From positions 186,001-250,000 of the forward strand of contig NZ_FOUI01000002.1 of NCBI RefSeq assembly GCF_900114825.1: 64,000 nt of DNA. The letters are read 5' to 3'. This document shows, piece after piece, positions 27,056 through 35,612 of this stretch (position 1 is the first letter of the stretch; every line of letters begins with the position of its first letter). A program made the translations under genes and the position numbers. The notes under the pieces are model-generated. The model was given only the letters and a program-made list of their open reading frames with translations, searched no databases and was not told the DNA's origin. This DNA is from Halopseudomonas yangmingensis (GTDB lineage Bacteria > Pseudomonadota > Gammaproteobacteria > Pseudomonadales > Pseudomonadaceae).

Positions 27056-28825
27056 TCACGCTCCTTGGGTTACGTTTGTGGGGGTATTGGCAGTTGCACT
27101 ACGCTGTCGCGCCAGCAGTTCCTGGTCGCACAGTGGGCAATAGGGGTGCTCCCCGGCCAGATAGCCATGTACCGGGCAGATGGAAAAGGTAGGGGTTACC
27201 GTCAGGTACGGCAGCCGGTGACGGCTCAAGGCACGCCTTACCAGTGCCATGCAGGCCTCGGCGGAAGAAATCCGCTCGCCCATGTACAGATGCAGCACAG
27301 TCCCGCCGGTATAGCGACACTGCAGCTCGTCCTGCAGCGCCAACGCCTCAAAGGGGTCATCGGTATGCCCCACCGGTAATTGACTCGAGTTGGTGTAGTA
27401 GGGTGCCTGCTGCGTGCCGGCCTGAAGAATCTGCGGCCAGCGCTTGCGGTCTTCACGGGCGAAGCGGTAGGTGGTTCCTTCCGCCGGCGTGGCCTCCAGG
27501 TTGTACAGATTGCCGCTGCGTTGCTGGAACTCGACCAGCCGGGCACGCACGTGATCCAGCAGGGTCAGTGCCAGCTGCCTCCCCGTGGCGGTATGAATGC
27601 CCTCACGGTCGCCACTGTAATTGCGCAGCATTTCGTGCAACCCGTTAACCCCCAGGGTCGAGAAATGGTTGCGCAGGGTGCCCAGATAACGCTTGGTGTA
27701 GGGGTACAGCCCCTGCTCCATATAACGACCAATCACCTCGCGCTTGATTTCCAGGCTCTGGTAACCAAGCTCCAGCAACTGATCAAGGCGCGCCAGCAGC
27801 CCGTCCCAGTCACCGGCATGCAAATAGCCAAGCCGCGCGCAATTGACAGTTACCACACCCAGTGAGCCGGTCTGCTCGGCTGAGCCGAACAAGCCGTTAC
27901 CCCGCTTGAGCAGTTCCCGTACATCCAGCTGAAGTCGGCAGCACATCGAGCGCACATGATTGGGCTTGAGTTCGGAGTTCAGGAAGTTCTGGAAATACGG
28001 CAGGCCGTAGCGCGCGGTCATATCGAACAGCAACCGGGCATTCTCGCTGTCCCAGGGAAAGTCCTCGGTGATGTTGTAGGTGGGAATCGGGAAGGTGAAC
28101 ACCCGACCCAGTGCATCCCCTTCCTGCATCACTTCGAGAAAGGCACGGTTGATCAGGTCCATTTCCGGCTGCAACTCGCCGTAGCTGAAGGGCATTTCCT
28201 CGCCAGCAATCACTGGTATCTGCTCGCGCAGGTCCTCCGGGCACACCCAGTCGAAGGTCAGGTTGGTAAAGGGCGTCTGGGTACCCCAGCGTGAGGGCAC
28301 ATTCAGGTTGTAGATAAACTCCTGCATGGCCTGACGCACCTGCTCAAAATCCAGGCCTTCACGGCGCACGAAGGCTGCCAGGTAGGTATCGAAGGAACTG
28401 AAGGCCTGGGCACCGGCCCACTCGTTCTGCAGGGTGCCAAGAAAGTTGACCATCTGTCCCAGCGCGGTACTCAGCCGCTTCGGCGGCCGCGCCTCGACCC
28501 GCCCTGGAACACCGTTGAAACCTTCGTGCAACAGGGTGCGCAGCGACCAACCGGCACAGTAGCCGGCGAGGATGTCGAGATCATGGATATGCAGATCAGC
28601 CTGGCGATGTGCCTCTGCTACCTCAATCGGATAAATCTCGTCGAGCCAGTAATTGGCAACCAGCTTGCCGGCACTGTTCAGTACCAGGCCACCCAGTGAA
28701 TAGCCCTGATTGGCATTCGCCTGCACCCGCCAGTCAAGGCGGTCGAGATACTCGTTGATAGCCCCGGCAACCGCCACGCTGCGGGCCATGGGGAGCTTTA
28801 CTGTTTCTGAAAGAGACGCATTCAT
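27056..28825 (-). CDS. nrdD: Anaerobic (class III) ribonucleoside-triphosphate reductase catalytic chain NrdD, without its glycyl-radical tail
   Basis: A 589-residue protein with the NrdD barrel: NQGYSLGGLVLNSAGKLVAN, HIHDLDILAGYCAGWSL, NVPSRWGTQTPFTN and RSMCCRLQLD, the last probably holding the thiyl-radical Cys. The zinc site near the C-terminus is CPVHGYLAGEHPYCPLCD. The protein stops about 20 residues later, before the RVxGY glycyl-radical segment, which is encoded by the next gene. There is also no N-terminal ATP-cone: the sequence starts directly at the catalytic region, so dATP inhibition through a cone is unlikely. It makes dNTPs without oxygen. The operon is nrdD, glycyl-radical gene, nrdG. 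Confidence 0.93.
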   Translation of the reverse strand: MNASLSETVKLPMARSVAVAGAINEYLDRLDWRVQANANQGYSLGGLVLNSAGKLVANYWLDEIYPIEVAEAHRQADLHIHDLDILAGYCAGWSLRTLLHEGFNGVPGRVEARPPKRLSTALGQMVNFLGTLQNEWAGAQAFSSFDTYLAAFVRREGLDFEQVRQAMQEFIYNLNVPSRWGTQTPFTNLTFDWVCPEDLREQIPVIAGEEMPFSYGELQPEMDLINRAFLEVMQEGDALGRVFTFPIPTYNITEDFPWDSENARLLFDMTARYGLPYFQNFLNSELKPNHVRSMCCRLQLDVRELLKRGNGLFGSAEQTGSLGVVTVNCARLGYLHAGDWDGLLARLDQLLELGYQSLEIKREVIGRYMEQGLYPYTKRYLGTLRNHFSTLGVNGLHEMLRNYSGDREGIHTATGRQLALTLLDHVRARLVEFQQRSGNLYNLEATPAEGTTYRFAREDRKRWPQILQAGTQQAPYYTNSSQLPVGHTDDPFEALALQDELQCRYTGGTVLHLYMGERISSAEACMALVRRALSRHRLPYLTVTPTFSICPVHGYLAGEHPYCPLCDQELLARQRSATANTPTNVTQGA

Positions 28826-28841
28826 TCACACCATCCTGTGT
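28826..28841 (-). promoter_or_regulatory. NrdR box 2 (weaker)
   Basis: The 16-mer here matches the NrdR consensus ACACWATATATWGTGT at 11 of 16 positions. It lies exactly 31 bp, three helical turns, centre to centre from the stronger box at 28857-28872, the usual NrdR pair spacing. It directly abuts the nrdD start codon. Confidence 0.6.
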
Positions 28842-28856
28842 TTTTTTTAAACATAG

Positions 28857-28872
28857 ACACAATATGTTGTGC
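28857..28872 (-). promoter_or_regulatory. NrdR box 1
   Basis: ACACAATATGTTGTGC matches the NrdR repressor consensus ACACWATATATWGTGT at 14 of 16 positions. It abuts the -10 hexamer at 28873-28878 and covers the predicted transcription start near 28866, so bound NrdR would block nrdD transcription. Confidence 0.8.
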
Positions 28873-28913
28873 ACTATAGCGTCGAACACCGGGATCGCCT
28901 TGACCAAAGTCAA
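28873..28913 (-). promoter_or_regulatory. ANR-dependent (class II) nrdD promoter: ANR box and -10
   Basis: TTGACcaaaGTCAA (28900-28913) is a perfect inverted repeat fitting the ANR/FNR pattern TTGAY-N4-RTCAA. A TATAGT -10 hexamer reads on the minus strand at 28878-28873. A start about 7 bases on, near 28866, would put the box centre at about -41, the class II activator position. This predicts oxygen-limited induction of the anaerobic reductase operon. Confidence 0.75.
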
Positions 28914-28975
28914 AAAGCGCCAACAGGCCGCAAGGGCCTGTGACGCCTGTCGAAGAAACAGAAAAATACAGGGGA

Positions 28976-30571
28976 TCAGCGACGGCGCAGCAGCGCCACG
29001 GACACCATCAACAGCAACAGCGCATTCATCACCTGCGGCACCAGCCAGGGATAACGACTGTAGAAGGAACCGCCGGATTCGGCAGAGAACGGCAGATCCA
29101 CCAGGAACTCGCCCACCTCGAAGGCCGGGGCACGGAATACCGGGCGACCACTCGGCAGCGTCACTACGGACGGGCCGTTATTGATCAGATGCACCATGGG
29201 CACGCGGTTTTCCACGCCGCGCACCACCGACATGGCAGCATGCTGCAGCGGCTGGGTGGTCTGGCCGAACCAGCCATCCTGGGAGACGAACAGCATCAGC
29301 TTGCCGGCCCCGTCAGCGCCGATACCCTCGGCCATGAATTCCGGAAAAGCCGTTTCGAAACAGATGCCGGGTACTACACGCATGCCGTTGATATCAAATA
29401 CCACCTGACGCTCACCGGCACCCAGCGGACGCAGGAAATCTCCAAAAAAGCGCTCAGTGACCCTACGTATTCCCGGCAAACTCCAGACCCTTGGCAGGTA
29501 CTCGCCAAAGGGCATCAGTTTTACCTTGCGATAGACATCCGCCAGCTCGCCACGCTGATTGAGCCAGGCAAGACTGTTGTAGGCTTTGGGCTGACCATCC
29601 TCCCAACTGCGTTCGACGTCATGCAGCAGTAAATGGAAATATGCATCGCCCACTTCCTGCATATAACGCATTCGTACGCTGTTCAACTCGAAATAGCCCT
29701 TGTAGCGGGCCTCAGGCCAGGCCACCCACTCGGCGCCCGCCTTGGCAAGACGCAGGCTGGCGGCCAGTTCCGGAGGATATTCGCGTGTGTAACCCTCACG
29801 AGGAGCGGGAACAGCAATACTGACCGGATCATTTGGCTGAACCAGGCCAATTCGCCGGGTGTCCCAGCGCTCGGTCTGTGCATCCCAGTACTGCAATCGC
29901 CACCAGCCCCCGACAAACCAGACCAACAGCAACAGCAGTGCCAACATGTCCGGCCACCAGGGCAGGCGCTCGCCAAGCACCCGGCGCCATTGACGCCAGA
30001 CCAGCACACCGGTCATCACCATCAGCGCATCCAGCCCCTTGGCCCCGACCAGTTCAACGCCCTGTAATGCCAGCGGATACCAGGCCTGGGTTTCGGCAAA
30101 GTGCATGTGGAACAGCAGAGGGAAGTAGCTCAGGCTGAGCGTGACGGCCACAGGAAACACCAGCAGGGCACTGTTCGGCAAGCGCATCCACAGCCAGCGC
30201 GACAGCACACAGGCCAGCGCCAGTGCCAGTCCGGCCCAGGCCCAGAAAAGCGCTGCAAGCACTGCGGACAGCAGCAGGCTAAACCCGTGAAGGTTGATGG
30301 CAAAATCGATCAACCAGTAACTGGCAAGCGCGAAGGACAACACCCCGCTGACCCAGCCAACCAGCATGGCACGTTTCAGAGAGCTTCCATTGAGCGCCAT
30401 CAGCAAAGGCACCCAGGCCAGCCAGCCAAGCCAGGCCAACTCAGTGCGCAACCACGGCAAACCCATCAGCAAGCCGGCCAACAAGGCCAGCAACAACGCA
30501 TGCCGCAGCCCCAGTGGCTGCGGCAAGGGGGCCCGGTCAATGATCAGGTGGGAGTGGTAAGCGGGGCGCAA
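28976..30571 (-). CDS. Apolipoprotein N-acyltransferase-like membrane enzyme (Lnt paralogue)
   Basis: About 531 residues: a block of hydrophobic helices (about 20-200), then a nitrilase-type domain and a last membrane helix. The nitrilase triad is complete: Glu in WPEARY, Lys in YRKVKLMPFGEYLP and Cys in VPGICFETAFPEF. These match E. coli Lnt E267, K335 and C387. Lnt adds the third acyl chain to lipoproteins. The usual lnt sits beside corC/ybeX; this copy does not, so it is probably a second, specialised member. The start is uncertain. TTG 30571 has GGAG 6 bases ahead; ATG 30661 or TTG 30670 would lengthen it but lack a good site and crowd the divergent gene. Confidence 0.75.
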   Translation of the reverse strand: MRPAYHSHLIIDRAPLPQPLGLRHALLLALLAGLLMGLPWLRTELAWLGWLAWVPLLMALNGSSLKRAMLVGWVSGVLSFALASYWLIDFAINLHGFSLLLSAVLAALFWAWAGLALALACVLSRWLWMRLPNSALLVFPVAVTLSLSYFPLLFHMHFAETQAWYPLALQGVELVGAKGLDALMVMTGVLVWRQWRRVLGERLPWWPDMLALLLLLVWFVGGWWRLQYWDAQTERWDTRRIGLVQPNDPVSIAVPAPREGYTREYPPELAASLRLAKAGAEWVAWPEARYKGYFELNSVRMRYMQEVGDAYFHLLLHDVERSWEDGQPKAYNSLAWLNQRGELADVYRKVKLMPFGEYLPRVWSLPGIRRVTERFFGDFLRPLGAGERQVVFDINGMRVVPGICFETAFPEFMAEGIGADGAGKLMLFVSQDGWFGQTTQPLQHAAMSVVRGVENRVPMVHLINNGPSVVTLPSGRPVFRAPAFEVGEFLVDLPFSAESGGSFYSRYPWLVPQVMNALLLLMVSVALLRRR

Positions 30572-30719
30572 GGGCTGCTCCGGTTGTTTCGGCCAAGCCT
30601 CAGTATGCGCATGTCTAGCGTACTCGGAGCAATCGCCTTTTCGGGTCACAATGGCTGCCATCCACGGCAAAAAGTCGCTATCCTCCGGACATGTTCCACA
30701 GCCTCAGACGGATGTTCCG

Positions 30720-31616
30720 ATGCCCCACTGGCTGACCGGCACCCTGACGTGCCTGCTGATTTTGCTGAACACCCTGGTAGGCATAGGGCCAATGCTGGTT
30801 CTTGCCCTGATCAAGGTGCTGATCCCCTATCGCCCGGTTCGACGCTTTTGCTCTCGCTGGGTAATGTGGATCGCCGAGAGCTGGGCAGAGATCAACAAGG
30901 CAATTTTCGCTCTGCTGCTACCAACCCACTGGGATATCCGCTGCGATACACCGCTGCACCCCCAGCATTCCTATCTGGTGGTCAGCAACCACCAGAGCTG
31001 GGTGGATATTCCGGCACTGGTGCAGGCATTTAATCGCAAGACACCTTACTTCAAGTTCTTCCTCAAGCGCGCACTGATCTGGATTCCCTTTATCGGCCTG
31101 GCCTTCTGGGCTCTCGACTACCCGTTCATGAAGCGCTACAGCAAGGAGCACCTGGCCCGGCGCCCGCAGGATCGTGGCAAGGATCTGGCAATCACCCGGC
31201 GGGCCTGCGAGAAATTCCAAGACATTCCGGTTACCGTGGTCAACTACCTGGAAGGCACCCGTTTCACCCCCGCCAAGCGGGCAGCCCAGCAGTCACCCTA
31301 CCGCTATCTGCTCAAGCCCAAGTCGGGCGGCATCGCCTTTGTGATGGCGGCGCTGGGTGAGCAGATGAAGGATCTGCTGGATGTCACCATCATATACCCG
31401 CAAGGAAAACCACCAGGCTTCTGGGCATTGGTAAGCGGCCGCGTTGACCGGGTAATCGTGGATATTCGAGCGCGCGATGTGCCGTTGCCGTTGTTTCATG
31501 GTGACTACGAGAACGACCCGCAATTTCGTGCCGCGTTCCAGCAGTGGGTCAACCAGCTGTGGCTGGACAAGGACCAGTTGATCGACGAACTGCGACGCGA
31601 GACCGGGCTGGACTGA
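30720..31616 (+). CDS. Acyltransferase, YihG/PlsC family
   Basis: A 298-residue membrane-associated enzyme. An N-terminal hydrophobic segment (LTCLLILLNTLVGIGPMLVL) precedes the PlsC-type motifs: the NHQSWVD block with H-x4-D near 80, KRALIWIPFIG, and EGTRF near 180. YihG-type proteins acylate lysophospholipids, chiefly at sn-2, and set the fatty acid make-up of the membrane. The start at 30720 fits the hydrophobic N-terminus; the in-frame ATG at 30651 would add a poorly coding leader. The gene is divergent from the Lnt-like gene, so two acyl-transfer enzymes flank one intergenic region. Confidence 0.85.
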   Translation: MPHWLTGTLTCLLILLNTLVGIGPMLVLALIKVLIPYRPVRRFCSRWVMWIAESWAEINKAIFALLLPTHWDIRCDTPLHPQHSYLVVSNHQSWVDIPALVQAFNRKTPYFKFFLKRALIWIPFIGLAFWALDYPFMKRYSKEHLARRPQDRGKDLAITRRACEKFQDIPVTVVNYLEGTRFTPAKRAAQQSPYRYLLKPKSGGIAFVMAALGEQMKDLLDVTIIYPQGKPPGFWALVSGRVDRVIVDIRARDVPLPLFHGDYENDPQFRAAFQQWVNQLWLDKDQLIDELRRETGLD

Positions 31617-31619
31617 ATC

Positions 31620-31946
31620 TCAGCCCGGCTCGGCGCGGGACGCACAATCGATGCACATCAGTGCATCCGGCATCGCCTCCAGGCGGGCAGCGGCAATCTT
31701 CTCGCCACAACCGCTGCAAAGGCCATAACTGCCATCCTGCAAGCGCTGCAATGCCGACTCGGTCTGTCTGAGACCCTCTCGCGCCTCCAGCAGCAAAGCC
31801 TCCATCACTTCGTCATTTTCACGTTCCTGAGCCTGCTCGCCGCTGTCAGCCGGATATTCCCGCGTAAGATCCCGCTGCAGTGCCTCAATACGCTGGCGAT
31901 ACTGTTGCTGCTGCTCCTGCAGCCGGGCCAGTGTCTGTTCAGTCAT
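31620..31946 (-). CDS. DksA/TraR family zinc-finger protein
   Basis: A 108-residue protein: an N-terminal coiled coil (LARLQEQQQQYRQRIEALQR) and a C4 zinc finger CSGCGEKI-(x13)-CIDC. Short DksA/TraR-like proteins bind the RNA polymerase secondary channel or act as general zinc-finger factors. The acidic DxxDxA tip that makes classical DksA potentiate ppGpp is not evident; the matching region reads ADSGEQAQEREND. GGGAGAG lies ahead of the ATG. It converges with the acyltransferase gene. Confidence 0.85.
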   Translation of the reverse strand: MTEQTLARLQEQQQQYRQRIEALQRDLTREYPADSGEQAQERENDEVMEALLLEAREGLRQTESALQRLQDGSYGLCSGCGEKIAAARLEAMPDALMCIDCASRAEPG

Positions 31947-32171
31947 ATTTCTCTCCCCCGCATGATGGTCATGTGATCAGTCTAGCCCTTACGACCACCT
32001 GCGCACTGATCAACGTCAACTCCAGGCTGACAAGTGGCCATCAATCTGCCTTGATTGACTCTTCTCAAGTCAGTAATAAGTTGTCATGCTTGGTGCACTG
32101 CCGGATCAGGGCCAGCGCGCCCACCAACAAAACAGCACAACAACCGGCCAGTCGAGCACAAGGACATTCAG

Positions 32172-33173
32172 GTGAGCAGTATTCCGCTGGTCGTCTGTGA
32201 CGACTCCAATATGGCCCGCAAGCAGCTGATCAGGGCGCTGCCGTCAGCCTGGCCATTTGAAATAACCCAGGCTACCAATGGCCTGGAAGCGCTTGAGGCG
32301 GTGCGTGCCGGCAAGGCTCAAGTCATGCTGCTTGACCTGACCATGCCAGAGCTTGACGGCTACGGCGTACTGGCTGCCCTGCGCGAAGAAGACCTGGCGG
32401 TCAAGGTCATAGTGGTTTCCGGCGACGTGCAGGAAGAGGCGATGCGCCGGGTCAAGGCTCTGGGTGCCCGCGACTTTATCAAGAAGCCGGCCGACCCGAT
32501 GCAGCTTGCGGAAGCACTGGATACCCTGGACATGCAACTGCCTGCAGCCACAGAGTCCAGCCCTCCCCCTGCTCCGCTCAAACTGCCGGATGTCAGCTTC
32601 CGTGACGCATTCCGCGAACTCTCGAATATCGCCATGGGCCGCGCTGCCGAACTGCTGGCACGGGTGCTCAAGGTATTCATCAAGCTGCCGATCCCCAACG
32701 TCAATATCCTTGAGGTCGGCGAACTGCACATGGCACTGGCCGATGCCCAGAGCGACGAAAAGCTCACGGCGATCTGCCAGGGCTATATCGGCAGCGGCAT
32801 TGCCGGCGAGGCTCTGCTGATTTTCCACGACTCGGAAATAGACGATGTGGCGCGCCTGCTGAATACCAGCAAGGATGAAAGCGCCCAGCTGGAAATGCTG
32901 CTGGATCTGGCCAGTATCATTATAGGTGCCTGTCTGAACGGCCTGTCCGAGCAGCTCAACCTGCAACTGTCACAGAGCCACCCGATGGTGCTTGGGCAGC
33001 ACTGCCCGATCGATGACCTGATCCGTATCAACCAGCGGCGCTGGAAACGCACCCTGGCTGTGGAAATCAGCTACGGACTGGAAGACCACGACATCCACTT
33101 CGACCTGCTGCTGCTGTTCACCGAGGACTCGGTGCCGCGCCTGCGGGAAAAGATCAACCACCTTATCGGCTGA
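32172..33173 (+). CDS. Response regulator fused to a CheC-type phosphatase domain
   Basis: A 333-residue protein. The receiver domain (about 1-120) has CDDSNMARKQ, the phospho-acceptor Asp in VMLLDLTMPELDGYG, and Lys in DFIKKPADP. After a Pro-rich linker comes a CheC-like domain (about 140-330). Its first helix has the CheC motif D-x3-E-x2-N-x22-P in full (DAFRELSN ... PIP). A second helix (LDLASIIIGACLNGLSEQ) has Asp and Ser at the expected Glu and Asn positions, so it may be inactive. CheC-family proteins dephosphorylate CheY-like receivers. The start is GTG 32172, with AAGGA 7 bases ahead. The diguanylate cyclase gene begins 13 bases after it. Confidence 0.85.
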   Translation: MSSIPLVVCDDSNMARKQLIRALPSAWPFEITQATNGLEALEAVRAGKAQVMLLDLTMPELDGYGVLAALREEDLAVKVIVVSGDVQEEAMRRVKALGARDFIKKPADPMQLAEALDTLDMQLPAATESSPPPAPLKLPDVSFRDAFRELSNIAMGRAAELLARVLKVFIKLPIPNVNILEVGELHMALADAQSDEKLTAICQGYIGSGIAGEALLIFHDSEIDDVARLLNTSKDESAQLEMLLDLASIIIGACLNGLSEQLNLQLSQSHPMVLGQHCPIDDLIRINQRRWKRTLAVEISYGLEDHDIHFDLLLLFTEDSVPRLREKINHLIG

Positions 33174-33186
33174 GCGGAAACACAGG

Positions 33187-34143
33187 ATGGCGGCACAGAT
33201 TGATATCAACGAGCTGCACTGGCTGCTGGACATTGTCCAGAGCATGGACGTCGGCGTGGTGGTACTGGATCGCGACTACCGCGTGGAGGTCTGGAACAGC
33301 TTTATGCAGAATCACTCCGGACTGGATGGCGGCGACGTCATGCAACGCTCGCTGTTCGAGCTGTTCCCGGAGATTGACCGCAGCTGGCTGACCCACAAGG
33401 TGGAAACCTCGGTGATGCTCGGCACCCGCGCCTTCACCATCTGGGAACAACGGCCCTACCTGTTTCCGTTCAACAGTTACCAGCCGATTACCGGGCTGGC
33501 TGACCAGATGTACCAGAACGTCACCATCCTGCCGCTGCGCAGCAGCAACGGCGCTACCGACCATGTCTGCCTGATTGTCTACGACGTCACCGGTGTGGCA
33601 GTGAACAAGCGACAGCTGGAATCCGCCAATCTGCAATTGCGCGAACTGGCTGACCGTGACGGCCTCACCGGGCTGCTCAACCGGCGTTTCTGGGAAAGCT
33701 GCCTGAAGAAGGAGTTTGCCCGTCACCAGCGCTATGACCGCACCGCCAGCATGGTGATTTTCGATATCGATCACTTCAAGTCGGTCAACGACACCTACGG
33801 TCACCAGTTTGGCGACGACGTAATTCGCATGGTGGCGCAGATCACCCGCGAACATGCCCGGGAAAGCGACTTCGCCGGCCGCTACGGTGGCGAGGAGTTT
33901 GTGGTACTGCTGCCAGACACCGACCTGCAGGGTGCCGCGCACTTTGCCGAGCGCCTGCGCAAGGCGATCGAAACCCGCGCGCTGGATTTCCAGGGCCAAC
34001 CGAAAAACTTCACTGTAAGCCTCGGAGTTGCCAGTCTGGAGCCGGAGATGCAGGCCCACCAGCAACTGATCGAGAAGGCCGACCAGGCGCTGTACCGCTC
34101 CAAGGAAAGCGGACGCAACCGCACCACCCTGGCTTGCGAGTGA
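33187..34143 (+). CDS. PAS-GGDEF diguanylate cyclase
   Basis: A 318-residue cytosolic protein. A PAS-like domain (about 10-140; GVVVLDRDYRVEVWNSFM) precedes a GGDEF domain (about 155-310). The active site is GGEEF in RYGGEEFVVLLP. RESD five residues before it is an intact RxxD inhibitory site, so product feedback is expected. DGLTGLLNRR and FDIDHFKSVND are the other conserved parts. The enzyme makes cyclic-di-GMP. It lies 13 bases downstream of the REC-CheC gene, so the two probably form one signalling unit. Confidence 0.92.
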   Translation: MAAQIDINELHWLLDIVQSMDVGVVVLDRDYRVEVWNSFMQNHSGLDGGDVMQRSLFELFPEIDRSWLTHKVETSVMLGTRAFTIWEQRPYLFPFNSYQPITGLADQMYQNVTILPLRSSNGATDHVCLIVYDVTGVAVNKRQLESANLQLRELADRDGLTGLLNRRFWESCLKKEFARHQRYDRTASMVIFDIDHFKSVNDTYGHQFGDDVIRMVAQITREHARESDFAGRYGGEEFVVLLPDTDLQGAAHFAERLRKAIETRALDFQGQPKNFTVSLGVASLEPEMQAHQQLIEKADQALYRSKESGRNRTTLACE

Positions 34144-34207
34144 CGCAGGCCGGCGCCGGACGCGCCGCCCTGCTACACTGTCGCGCCAGACCATGAGGCG
34201 CCACCCT

Positions 34208-35587
<1,380 letters not shown>

Positions 35588-35612
35588 GCAACAACCCAGA
35601 GAGCCCGAACGG

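Noticed and set aside
26896-27058. A frameshift or sequencing error splitting nrdD
   Set aside because: The small gene has its own ATG and well-spaced AAGGAG, nrdD stops cleanly one base before it, and the small gene overlaps nrdG by ATGA. An error would not produce such a site.
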